IMG/VR virus record: IMGVR_UViG_3300047369_000677
Span: 1 to 42,331 of that record
DNA: 42,331 nt
Direction: 5' to 3' (one strand)
Source: a virus
Position 1 is the stretch's first letter. Every line of letters begins with the position of its first letter. The position numbers were made by a program, and so were the translations under genes. Shown here piece by piece: positions 14,516-21,486 of this stretch. The notes beneath the pieces are model-generated. The model was given only the letters and a program-made list of their open reading frames with translations. It was not told where the DNA came from and ran no database searches.

Positions 14516-14809
14516 TTAACAAAGATGATCACCTAAGTTAGCTTTGCTTAGTGTTCCTAACTGATTACAGTAGGCTTCCCATTCAGTGACAAACTCACCT
14601 TCTTGTAATTGGTCTTCTAGAATGTCTTGCGCTGTATAGTAAGCCTCAGACATTCCGATAGCCTCCCAGCTAGAACCGCTTTCTAATTTGTTGCGTAGTG
14701 TATTAACTCGCCTCTCTAACTTTAAGATAGCTGTTATAGCTTTCTTGTTAGTGATTGAAGCTTTGTTAATGTTTGCTTCAACTTCGCTTTTTAATGTGAT
14801 CCAATTCAT
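14516..14809 (-). CDS. Small early protein of unknown function
   Basis: This 97-residue, helical, acidic first gene after promoter copy 5 begins MNWITLKSEVEANINKASIT, and AACACTACTAC lies directly before the ATG. A probable coiled-coil segment lies at about residues 25-45. No motif recognised. Confidence 0.6.
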   Translation of the reverse strand: MNWITLKSEVEANINKASITNKKAITAILKLERRVNTLRNKLESGSSWEAIGMSEAYYTAQDILEDQLQEGEFVTEWEAYCNQLGTLSKANLGDHLC

Positions 14810-14827
14810 TGTAGTAGTGTTTGGTTT

Positions 14828-14890
14828 GTTGCGGTTGCTCCCGCTGATGATTTCAATTTAGGGGATGAATTGATAAATGCCAAGCATAAA
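14828..14890 (-). promoter_or_regulatory. Early promoter-leader module, copy 5
   Basis: On the minus strand -35 TTGGCA (14878-14883), 17 bp, -10 TAAATT (14855-14860), then ATCATCAGCGGGAGCAACCG. It drives the unit 14809 to 13179 that contains the ATPase/GNAT pair. Confidence 0.8.
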
Positions 14891-14893
14891 AAC

Positions 14894-14928
14894 AAAAAAA
14901 CTTTCTAGCCCTTATTCTTCAAGGGTTT
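14894..14928 (-). terminator. Weak terminator after the RMF-like gene
   Basis: CCCTT and AAGGG flank a 7-base loop at the end of the RMF-like gene, and a run of seven T follows nine bases later on the minus strand. The stem is short; termination of the replication transcript before promoter copy 5 is plausible. Confidence 0.4.
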
Positions 14929-15115
14929 CCGTCTCTTTTTTCTTTTGCCTCAGTAATGATTCCGCTTCTCTGAACCCATCTAACCTACCCAAAAACCAGT
15001 AATGGCTTTCTCTCCCGTGATATGGGGCTGGTCTGGTGTTGTATGGTGTTCCTGTTATTTTCCAGTCTTTGATTCCTGTTAGAAATCCTTGCTTATATGC
15101 TTCCGTTTTTTTCAT
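14912..15115 (-). CDS. RMF-like small protein (ribosome modulation factor fold)
   Basis: This 67-residue protein has the spacing of bacterial RMF: an N-terminal helix with QGFLTGIKDW, a central Pro-Tyr (TPYN), then a Trp and FLGRLDGFREA. In RMF these parts are the QGYxAG helix, CPY and the WLxGWREA helix. RMF dimerises ribosomes into inactive 100S particles in stationary phase. A phage version could alter host translation or compete with host RMF. It overlaps the DnaA-like gene by 23 bp. Similarity is by eye over two short blocks. Confidence 0.55.
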   Translation of the reverse strand: MKKTEAYKQGFLTGIKDWKITGTPYNTRPAPYHGRESHYWFLGRLDGFREAESLLRQKKKETETLEE

Positions 15116-15434
15116 GTTCTTTTGTTAGGTATTTTTCCAGTTCTGTTATTGCTTGTTTTATTTGTGGCTCTGATTCCATCGCTTCCATAACTCTTTTTAT
15201 TGCCCATAAAATAGTAGCGTGATTTCTGTTAGAAAAACATTTTCCCACATTAGTAGTAGATAGGTTTGTTAATTTATATGTTAGATACATTGCAACTTGT
15301 CTTGCAAAAGCTTGTGGTTGCATCCTGCATTTTTCTAACAACTGTTCTTCAGTTACTCCCCATAGTTTAGAAGTTGCTGTTATTATTTTTTCTGGGGTTG
15401 TCTTTATTAATGGTGATAAGTTTTTGTAGTTCAT
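15093..15434 (-). CDS. Stand-alone DnaA domain IV-like protein
   Basis: This 113-residue protein has a middle (FARQVAMYLTYKLTNLST, then VGKCFSNRNHATILWA) that matches DnaA domain IV: the A-R-x-x-A-M-Y-L helix, then I-G-x-x-F-x-x-R-x-H-(A/T)-T. That domain binds DnaA boxes. There is no AAA+ domain or N-terminal DnaB-binding domain. It directly follows the DnaB-like helicase gene, so it may bring the helicase to an origin or divert host DnaA sites. The residues before position 35 may be a short helical extension. Confidence 0.8.
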   Translation of the reverse strand: MNYKNLSPLIKTTPEKIITATSKLWGVTEEQLLEKCRMQPQAFARQVAMYLTYKLTNLSTTNVGKCFSNRNHATILWAIKRVMEAMESEPQIKQAITELEKYLTKEHEKNGSI

Positions 15435-16688
15435 TTATTCAAATCTTTGGTAAGCTCCGTTCAGACGTAAATCTAAGGATACATTCCTTTCTCCGTTTCT
15501 GTTCTTGGCTAGTAAAATGTTTGGGTCTTGCTCATGAGAATCTATTTTTAGATAAACATCTGCATCATGCGTTATAGCTCTGCTCTCTCTAACCATTCCG
15601 TTATCATTTAACTGAGTAGCTGTAATTACAGGGCATCTATATTTTTTGGCTATCTGCTTTAGTGTTCTGCTAACCTCTGCAACTTGCTCTTGTCTGCTCT
15701 TGTCTCTTCCATCTAACAGGGTAACTAACTGAATGTAGTCTACCACTATCAAATCAATGTTCTTTCCTGTTTGGCTAATTTGCTCCGCTTTTGCACTAAT
15801 GCTTTCTAAAGAAATTGAATCGCTATCGCAAATTGTTAGACAGTCACTCTTTATAACGTCATCAATATATTCTTTGAGCATTACAAAATCTCGTTTGATA
15901 ACTGGCTCAATGCTATTTCCTAGTATTTTACCAATGTGGATAGATTGCGTATTACTTGCCAGTCTTGCGTGAATCCTGCTTGCCTCTGTCTCCAATGAGA
16001 ACAGCAATACGTTTTTACCCAAGGAAAGAAAGCTCGCCATAATTTGAAACATCAAAACAGTTTTGCCCCCGCTAGTTTCCGCTCCTACTACCCACAATTC
16101 ATTAGAGCCTAACCCGCCCGTGTATTGATCTATTAATGGGATACCGCTTGTAGTCCCTGCGGTTGATTTGTTGTTATGTATCTCAACAAGTAAATCCTTA
16201 AACTCTTGCGCTCCTTGCTTCGCTGTTTTATAACCGCTCTCACTTTCCAGTATTGTTAGAATACCTTGCGTTATTTCTTTTGCGTTGTCTGCTACTTCTT
16301 CTGCTGTAAGTCCCTCTTGTAAACCTGTTATGCTTTCCGATAGCTTGCTATAAGAAAACCTTATTGCAGTCATGTTTTTCAAAACCTTTAGATGTTGCTT
16401 GCCTATTTCCCATCCGCAATATTCGCCTCTAATATTAGAAATATCATTGGATAGCTCTCTTCCGTTAGGAAGCCCCTTAATTTCATCTGCAAATTCTAAC
16501 AGTTCTATTTCATGCGTTCTTTCTTCTTTGAATAACTTTTCGCAATATCTCCAAATAGTTTTTGGAATATGAGTATGGAAATAATCACTGTTAATATTTT
16601 CCTCTTTAAGTTTTGGAATAATCTTTTCTGGTTCATTTAAAACAGCGGATGCGATGTAGTTTTCTGCTATAGTGTTAGTAAAGTTCAT
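15435..16688 (-). CDS. Replicative DnaB-family helicase
   Basis: This 417-residue protein has a short N-terminal primase-interaction-like helical domain (about 1-150), then a RecA-type motor with Walker A GAETSGGKT at about 202-210, Walker B DLIVVDY at about 312-318, and DnaB-type motifs SLETEASRIHAR and TATQLNDNG. The hexamer would unwind DNA ahead of the host polymerase, since no phage polymerase is present. Its ATG overlaps the stop of the 49-residue gene (ATGA). Confidence 0.92.
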   Translation of the reverse strand: MNFTNTIAENYIASAVLNEPEKIIPKLKEENINSDYFHTHIPKTIWRYCEKLFKEERTHEIELLEFADEIKGLPNGRELSNDISNIRGEYCGWEIGKQHLKVLKNMTAIRFSYSKLSESITGLQEGLTAEEVADNAKEITQGILTILESESGYKTAKQGAQEFKDLLVEIHNNKSTAGTTSGIPLIDQYTGGLGSNELWVVGAETSGGKTVLMFQIMASFLSLGKNVLLFSLETEASRIHARLASNTQSIHIGKILGNSIEPVIKRDFVMLKEYIDDVIKSDCLTICDSDSISLESISAKAEQISQTGKNIDLIVVDYIQLVTLLDGRDKSRQEQVAEVSRTLKQIAKKYRCPVITATQLNDNGMVRESRAITHDADVYLKIDSHEQDPNILLAKNRNGERNVSLDLRLNGAYQRFE

Positions 16689-16834
16689 TTGATTTTATTG
16701 TATTCTTTTTTTATAGTGTTTAATGCGATTGTTAATTTCATTCTAGCTTTTTCAGTGTCAGTTTTTGCTAGTGTTTTTATCTGTTCAAATAGTTCTTCTA
16801 TTTTTTGGTGCGCTTGCTTCTGCTCTTCTGTCAT
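16685..16834 (-). CDS. Small coiled-coil protein between loader and helicase
   Basis: This 49-residue frame (MTEEQKQAHQKIEELFEQIK at the start) is joined by ATGA overlaps to both the initiator/loader gene and the helicase gene. The product is an amphipathic charged helix. Position between loader and helicase suggests an accessory role in loading; nothing else supports it. Confidence 0.6.
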   Translation of the reverse strand: MTEEQKQAHQKIEELFEQIKTLAKTDTEKARMKLTIALNTIKKEYNKIK

Positions 16835-17559
16835 AGTGCCTTTCTCCAAGCTTCTCTTTGTGTAGGGGTTTTATTAGTTCCCTGTTTGGCTTCAATCTCA
16901 AATAATCCAGTCCATCCGTTAGATATGCTTTTGTCTATTGAGGCTTTTGCGTTTTGTTCTCCCATTTTTTCTAATTGGTTTAGATGTTTAGTTATGGCTG
17001 TTTGGGTCAATGGCTTCTTTATTTCTTTTCGATAACTTTGCCATTCAACCCATGCTTGGCTAAATGATTCAGAATTGAAAGGTAAAACTACAGGCTTCCT
17101 TGAAGCCGTTCTTTTTCCTTTGTTCTTTTCATTGTTTTCTTTGTTATCATTGTTGTTTGTTTCCGTTTGATTCTCGTTTGGTTCTCGTTTGGTTTCTTTT
17201 TGCGTTTCGTTTGCGTTTCGTTTACCTTGATAACTCTCGTAATTACAAACAGTTACGCTTGTCGTTTGCCGTTCCGTTTTTAGTTCAATCATCGAATCAC
17301 TTTCTAAAACTAACAGAAACCTTTTTACCTTGTTAATAGACCAGCCCCACCTTTTAGCCCATGTTTTAAGACTGTTTAAACTTTCGCCTCTATCGCAAAT
17401 AAACAGCTTGCCCTTTATCATTACCTTTTTAGGTGCGTGATTAACTTCTAGCAGAATATCTAGCCAAGCTTTTAACTTGTCTGGATGCTCCCAAAGCCAG
17501 TTCTTTCTGATGCTTCTATAGAGAACTATAAAACCGATCTTTTTATTTTCTTCGCTCAT
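16831..17559 (-). CDS. Replication initiator / helicase loader (O/DnaT-like)
   Basis: This 242-residue protein has an N-terminal winged helix (about residues 10-110) with IDKL-type helices and a basic wing, a low-complexity Asn/Glu/Thr-rich linker (about 115-150), and a C-terminal domain FSQAWVEWQSYRKEI then ASIDKSISNGWTGLFE. The last block is the S-I-x-N-G-W-x-G-L-F signature of DnaT/DnaD-type loaders. It would bind the origin and load the helicase encoded just downstream. Two interleaved inverted repeats (17569-17657) sit in its leader. Confidence 0.8.
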   Translation of the reverse strand: MSEENKKIGFIVLYRSIRKNWLWEHPDKLKAWLDILLEVNHAPKKVMIKGKLFICDRGESLNSLKTWAKRWGWSINKVKRFLLVLESDSMIELKTERQTTSVTVCNYESYQGKRNANETQKETKREPNENQTETNNNDNKENNEKNKGKRTASRKPVVLPFNSESFSQAWVEWQSYRKEIKKPLTQTAITKHLNQLEKMGEQNAKASIDKSISNGWTGLFEIEAKQGTNKTPTQREAWRKAL

Positions 17560-17568
17560 AATGTAAAA

Positions 17569-17657
17569 AGCCCCTCCGCTTTTTTCTATATTGCTTTGCA
17601 GGGCTGATACAGATAAGCGGAGAGGCTCAAAATTATTTAGTTGTATCAGCCCTGCAA
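17569..17657 (-). promoter_or_regulatory. Interleaved inverted repeats in the initiator leader (pseudoknot or attenuator)
   Basis: Transcribed order: arm 1 (17657-17643, 15 nt), arm 2 (17627-17615, 13 nt), arm 3 (17610-17596), arm 4 (17581-17569), then five U. Arms 1 and 3 are perfectly complementary; arms 2 and 4 pair over 13 bp with one G-U. Loops of 15, 4 and 14 nt separate them. The arrangement allows either a pseudoknot or mutually exclusive hairpins, the second being a terminator just before the initiator ATG. Confidence 0.75.
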
Positions 17658-17852
17658 GATTGACGTTGAGAAGACTAAGCAGAAAAAATAAAAGTAGCTA
17701 TCAAAATATTAATTATTTTTCATCTAGCAAACAAGATTGCTGTGATTGCCCTTTAATGGCTGTTTAGAGCGTTCTGGTGCGTTGCAGGGGATTTATTGCA
17801 TAATGTAGCTAAAACGCAACAAAACGCCTCAGAGCGCATTATATGGCAATTG
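17658..17852. promoter_or_regulatory. Non-coding region upstream of the replication initiator, candidate origin/promoter
   Basis: About 195 bases without a gene hold repeats of GCGTT/AACGC in both orientations (17770-17786 and 17815-17828, including AAAACGCAACAAAACGC) and a possible promoter, TTGCGT then 17 bp then ATAAAT, on the minus strand. Its position beside the initiator gene and the iteron-like repeats make it the best origin candidate in the window. No consensus DnaA box was seen in it. Confidence 0.4.
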
Positions 17853-18713
17853 CTAGGTAAATACGTTTTCGTATTGCAGATTACCTTTGTTGTCAAAGTA
17901 AAACCTTAACCAGCATCCCCCTAAAGGTTTGGGCGGTCTTTCGTTCAAGTTGTGAAAATCGTAACCATCTGGATGATACTCCTGTTTGTAAGTTGGAAGG
18001 GATAAATGCAGTTGATCTTTCAAGCTTCTTTTGCCTTGGTTAGATACAACCTCTTGCACGTTTGTTAGTCCCCAACGCTCATGAATATGCCCCGCTACTA
18101 CTATGTCTGCTTGTGGCAAATATGTTGCTCTCCTGTTAGCTTTGATAGTTCCTTTGGTAACAGGACCACCGCCACCCGCTCCGTGATGGTAAGCCATCTT
18201 AATTAGCTTAGTGCTACCCGCTCTCTTGAACCTAAAGAAAACCCAGCCCCCTATGCCTCCCGTGACAATGTTAGAGCCTGTGAATCTCATGCGCTCACAA
18301 AATCTTTCTAGAACATCTGTATCGTTGTTTCTAAGGTTGCTAATTTCATGGTTTCCCCGTGAGGCAAAACACAAATTATCTTTGTAATCTTGCATCCATT
18401 CATGGCAAGAGTTCACCACACAATCTAAATAATTATCTTGGTCTAAGTTTGCCCTCATGCCACTACGAGAACGCCTTGGATCGTAACGTCCTTGCATCAA
18501 ACAAAACAAATCACCAAACGCCATAATTGGAGCGTTACGTTTTTTGGCTTCTTCAAAATCTCTTTTGAGCAAATCCAGATCACAATGAGCATTATCCCAA
18601 TGCCAATCTGAAGTAAGTAAAACCCACTGCTCCCAACCATCTTTATAAGGTTGATTGCCAGCATCTCCTTGTAGCAAAGCTACGTCATTGTATTTGTTAA
18701 TTGTCCAATCCAT
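17853..18713 (-). CDS. Calcineurin-like metallophosphoesterase
   Basis: This 286-residue protein has all five metallophosphoesterase motifs in order: SDWHWDNAH, GD (in AFGDLF), GNHE, HHG and GHIHE. These coordinate two metal ions. The family includes DNA nucleases (SbcD/Mre11) and phosphatases; in this replication block a role in DNA processing is likely, though the substrate cannot be read from sequence. It stands 49 bases from the preceding nuclease gene. Confidence 0.88.
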   Translation of the reverse strand: MDWTINKYNDVALLQGDAGNQPYKDGWEQWVLLTSDWHWDNAHCDLDLLKRDFEEAKKRNAPIMAFGDLFCLMQGRYDPRRSRSGMRANLDQDNYLDCVVNSCHEWMQDYKDNLCFASRGNHEISNLRNNDTDVLERFCERMRFTGSNIVTGGIGGWVFFRFKRAGSTKLIKMAYHHGAGGGGPVTKGTIKANRRATYLPQADIVVAGHIHERWGLTNVQEVVSNQGKRSLKDQLHLSLPTYKQEYHPDGYDFHNLNERPPKPLGGCWLRFYFDNKGNLQYENVFT

Positions 18714-18762
18714 TTTTTTTATTATTAGTTGTTAATTCAAGATACATAAAATCTAACATTTA

Positions 18763-19110
18763 TCAAAACTCTAATTCTTCTCTTAAATCTATAAGTCTAA
18801 CAGCCCACCTTTCAGCTTTACCGCCTCTTTTAACTTTTACTTTTCTCCAGCCGTGAATGTGAACATTCCACCCTGCTCTTAATATCTTATACAGGTTCTC
18901 TTCATCTAGCATCTTTTTGCGTCTAGCAGAAACACCGCTACCGCTCGTAGTCTGAACTGCTAGTGTCTCTCCGTCTTTAATTGCCAAAACGTCAATGATC
19001 CCAAAAAGATCATGCCTTCGCTTAGTAAAACTACACCACCTTTCTACTACTTGCGCTGTATAGCCTTGGTCACGTAATAACTTCAGTGTTCTTTGTGTGG
19101 GGCTACTCAT
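18763..19110 (-). CDS. PD-(D/E)XK-like nuclease
   Basis: In this 115-residue protein, HDLFGIIDVLAIKDGETLAV followed by QTTSGSG is the core of the restriction-endonuclease-like fold, with Asp in the first strand and Glu/Gln-x-Gln in the second. Basic helices follow. Candidates are a Holliday-junction resolvase or a repair nuclease. The canonical Lys is replaced by Gln (AVQTTS), which is seen in some families but leaves activity uncertain. It overlaps the exonuclease gene by four bases. Confidence 0.65.
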   Translation of the reverse strand: MSSPTQRTLKLLRDQGYTAQVVERWCSFTKRRHDLFGIIDVLAIKDGETLAVQTTSGSGVSARRKKMLDEENLYKILRAGWNVHIHGWRKVKVKRGGKAERWAVRLIDLREELEF

Positions 19111-19814
19111 AATATTCTATCTGCTATTGCCCTTTCTATGCAAACGTCATTTGTTAGATACTTCAATGCAAGCTCTCTATCTGTTTCCAAAACCTTGTAA
19201 AAGTTCTTACCCTCTACACCTTCTTTTTCTAAATCAACTTTGCTTAGAACCTTTCCGCATCCAGACTCTTTTCCAATTAAAGATAATTGCTTTACTGCAT
19301 TGTCTGCACTGCAATAGCTCGGATATTTTCCACCAAATAAATAGACTTGGCTAATGTCTAAAAACTTATCTGTTAGCCAGCCTCCTTGGGCAACTAAAGC
19401 ATATGGTGTTCTAACACCTAGCTTCCAGCTTCTAACAATTAGATGTCGAGGGTCAAAGCTTTCTTTAGTATTGCTACCACTCCAAAAAGCCCACTTATTA
19501 TTAGACTCTACAAACATTTTCCAAAAGCTTTCTAAAATATCACGCTCGTTATCACTAGCTAAGTGAATAACTTCATCACTGCCACTAAGGTTAATTCCTA
19601 TAGCGCAAATGCTAGAAGTGTGAGGGTCTAAAGAAGCTTTTTCTAACAGGCTTTTTTTGTATTCACTTTCTGCCTTTTTCAGTTTCGCTTGAATCTTTTC
19701 TGGGTCTTTTAAATTGCCTATCTTAACATCATCTTTGTTGAATGGCTTTGCCTGTCTTAATATCTCTTCTGAGTCATAAGGCTTGGTTTCTATGTCGAAA
19801 ATATTGGTTTCCAT
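19107..19814 (-). CDS. DEDD-family 3'-5' exonuclease-like protein
   Basis: This 235-residue protein has the spaced motifs of DnaQ/DNA polymerase B exonucleases: FDIET at the N-terminus (Exo I), WAFWSGSNTKESFDPRHL near the middle (Exo II) and ALKYLTNDVCIE near the C-terminus (Exo III, Tyr and Asp). A charged insert lies between Exo I and the next strand. No polymerase domain follows, so it is a free exonuclease, perhaps for proofreading or recombination. It follows a terminator and precedes the nuclease gene. Confidence 0.75.
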   Translation of the reverse strand: METNIFDIETKPYDSEEILRQAKPFNKDDVKIGNLKDPEKIQAKLKKAESEYKKSLLEKASLDPHTSSICAIGINLSGSDEVIHLASDNERDILESFWKMFVESNNKWAFWSGSNTKESFDPRHLIVRSWKLGVRTPYALVAQGGWLTDKFLDISQVYLFGGKYPSYCSADNAVKQLSLIGKESGCGKVLSKVDLEKEGVEGKNFYKVLETDRELALKYLTNDVCIERAIADRIL

Positions 19815-19831
19815 GTCTTGTAAAATTAGAT

Positions 19832-19885
19832 TAAAAAAATGCCCCTAACCTAGCAGAAAGAACGTAAACTGACTAAGTTAGGGGC
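19832..19885 (-). terminator. Rho-independent terminator between the SSB-like and exonuclease genes
   Basis: A 13-bp stem (19841-19853 with 19873-19885, core GCCCCTAAC/GTTAGGGGC) with a 19-base loop is followed on the minus strand by A then seven T. It would reduce transcription from the lysis/SSB genes into the replication nucleases. Confidence 0.8.
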
Positions 19886-19911
19886 TACACTATGCACACT
19901 ACTGCAAAATA

Positions 19912-20517
19912 TTAAAATGGCATATCTTCAAGCTCTTCAATGTCTGCCTCTTTGGGGGGAGGGTTGTCATTAGCTACTGCACTGTTAGGGGCTGTTACTT
20001 TGCTTTGTATCCATTGGGGGAGATTGTCAAAGCTTTCGTTAGAATGATTCATTGGGTCATAATGAACTAACTTTGCTTCTGGCTCTAACTTGTCGCTTCC
20101 CTCGTATGGTTCAACGTCTGCAATATTTGCATAGGTTCTAGAACCATCTTGGCTAGTTTGGTGTTTAATCTTTAAAGTGCATGGAACGCCTAGTAACTTT
20201 TGCAAGTCGAAGCCTCCCAGCTCTTGCTGAGTAAACTCCTTATCTCGCCAGTCTTCCAACACTTGTCTAAGCGATGCTTTAGGGGCAAGTGAACAAGTAA
20301 AGGTTCTGCTAATCTGCGCTCTGCCTGTTTGGGTTTCCCCGTCCTTGCTCCACTCTCTAACAATACTTGGAATTTCCCATGTTAGAATAACTTGGTTTTT
20401 AGTTCCGTAAGCGGTTTCTTGCTCACCGATTCCTGCAACTGTTACACAGATTGCTTCATGTCTACCTTTTGCGATTGGCTCATAATTAGAACCACCGCTT
20501 TCTTCTTTTATTATCAT
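19912..20517 (-). CDS. DUF669 single-stranded DNA-binding-like protein
   Basis: This 201-residue protein has an N-terminal beta-rich domain (about 15-130) that fits DUF669, a phage family with an OB-like role in single-strand binding and recombination. The C-terminus is acidic and ends EDMPF, closely resembling the D-D-I-P-F tip by which bacterial SSB recruits partner proteins. The region between (about 150-190) is Asn/Pro-rich and probably flexible. Position at the head of the replication block supports the role. Confidence 0.75.
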   Translation of the reverse strand: MIIKEESGGSNYEPIAKGRHEAICVTVAGIGEQETAYGTKNQVILTWEIPSIVREWSKDGETQTGRAQISRTFTCSLAPKASLRQVLEDWRDKEFTQQELGGFDLQKLLGVPCTLKIKHQTSQDGSRTYANIADVEPYEGSDKLEPEAKLVHYDPMNHSNESFDNLPQWIQSKVTAPNSAVANDNPPPKEADIEELEDMPF

Positions 20518-20568
20518 GTTTTTATTGGTTTTGGTTAATGCCTTTTAGCGTCTTGCTTTTTGGCTATG

Positions 20569-20862
20569 TCATTGTGACGGGGGCAAATTTAGGTTGTTTT
20601 CGTATTCATGTAAAGCTTCAAATAAAGATAAACAAAAATAGGCAGTGTAGGCTAAATGTTGCATGGTTCTTAATCCACCAGTCATTTTCTCTATTGCGTC
20701 ATCAACTGAATAAAAAATCTCTGGCTTGTTTTCTACAGTTACAAACGTCAAGCGGTCATCATCATGAGACGCAATCATCTTGATGTTTTTATTTATTAAG
20801 ATGTCTATGCCGTAATGCCTAGCTTTCATAGTTAGGCAGTCTTCGCTGTCTTTATCTATCAA
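20569..20862 (-). CDS. Small protein of unknown function
   Basis: The 97-residue frame uses a TTG start that overlaps the stop of the preceding gene; an ATG at 20829 would give 86 residues. It has a beta-rich first half and a helical second half, with no membrane segment strong enough to call. It sits between the membrane-protein cluster and the SSB-like gene. Function unknown. Confidence 0.55.
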   Translation of the reverse strand: MIDKDSEDCLTMKARHYGIDILINKNIKMIASHDDDRLTFVTVENKPEIFYSVDDAIEKMTGGLRTMQHLAYTAYFCLSLFEALHEYENNLNLPPSQ

Positions 20863-21002
20863 TTTCTTTTTGTTTTGTTATTAATTTTGTTACTCTCGTT
20901 TTGAACACTATCATCATTAATCCAAGCATAAATAGTCATTATAGTTAGAAAAATAACAAGACTGCAAAAAATGTAGCACCAAAATAATAATGTTAAGCTC
21001 AT
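20859..21002 (-). CDS. Small single-pass membrane protein
   Basis: This 47-residue frame has a strongly hydrophobic segment at about residues 3-28 (MSLTLLFWCYIFCSLVIFL) and a polar, Asn/Lys-rich C-terminus. It is placed three bases after the previous stop, in the lysis cluster, so a holin or accessory lysis role is possible. Its size is within the range of small single-span phage lysis proteins. Confidence 0.6.
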   Translation of the reverse strand: MSLTLLFWCYIFCSLVIFLTIMTIYAWINDDSVQNESNKINNKTKRN

Positions 21003-21004
21003 AA

Positions 21005-21214
21005 CTAATATTTGGGTTTTCTGTTAGGAACTTGCCTACCACCATCTATAAACTCATGAGAAGCTACTGTATTGATATACTTTTCTACACTTAGCTCCTC
21101 ACTGCTAATATGAGTTATTTTAGGTTGAACATAAGGTGCTGGTCTAGACCAATATTCCTCAACCTTTATTCTGTTTTTGATTTTTGATAGAAAAGATTTT
21201 GGTTTTTTATTCAT
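21005..21214 (-). CDS. Small basic protein of the lysis cluster
   Basis: This 69-residue basic N-terminus (NKKPKSFLSKIKNRIKVEEY) is followed by a Pro-rich middle. No signal peptide or lipobox. It lies between two membrane-protein genes. Function unknown. Confidence 0.55.
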   Translation of the reverse strand: MNKKPKSFLSKIKNRIKVEEYWSRPAPYVQPKITHISSEELSVEKYINTVASHEFIDGGRQVPNRKPKY

Positions 21215-21235
21215 AGCTAAAATTAAAACATTTGA

Positions 21236-21478
21236 TCAATCAAATTTATTACTAAGCCTGTCTATTGCATCAGCTAGTTTTGCATATGATTGAAAGTGCA
21301 AAGCTTGCTCTTGCTTTCTGTCTTCTCGTTCATCCGCAATAATGCTCTTAATAAATTGCGTGTTGTCTTTGTCTTTTTTAGTTTGGTTAATTACCATTGT
21401 TATTATAGTTGCGAATAGTGCAAAAATAATCATTCCGATTAAACCGCCATGCTCTGCCCAAATAGTTACGTCATTCAT
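21236..21478 (-). CDS. Holin-like single-pass membrane protein
   Basis: This 80-residue protein has a hydrophobic segment at about residues 12-32 (GLIGMIIFALFATIITMVI) with a short acidic N-terminus, then a charged coiled coil. This topology matches BhlA/UviB-type holins and also inner-membrane spanin subunits (Rz). The gene starts eight bases after the amidase stop. Either role fits a lysis cassette that also contains a lipoprotein. Confidence 0.65.
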   Translation of the reverse strand: MNDVTIWAEHGGLIGMIIFALFATIITMVINQTKKDKDNTQFIKSIIADEREDRKQEQALHFQSYAKLADAIDRLSNKFD

Positions 21479-21486
21479 TTTTTAAA

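Noticed and set aside
8245-15115. CRISPR array
   Set aside because: The repeats in the early region are few, unevenly spaced and each lies at a promoter or between genes; there are no spacers or cas genes.
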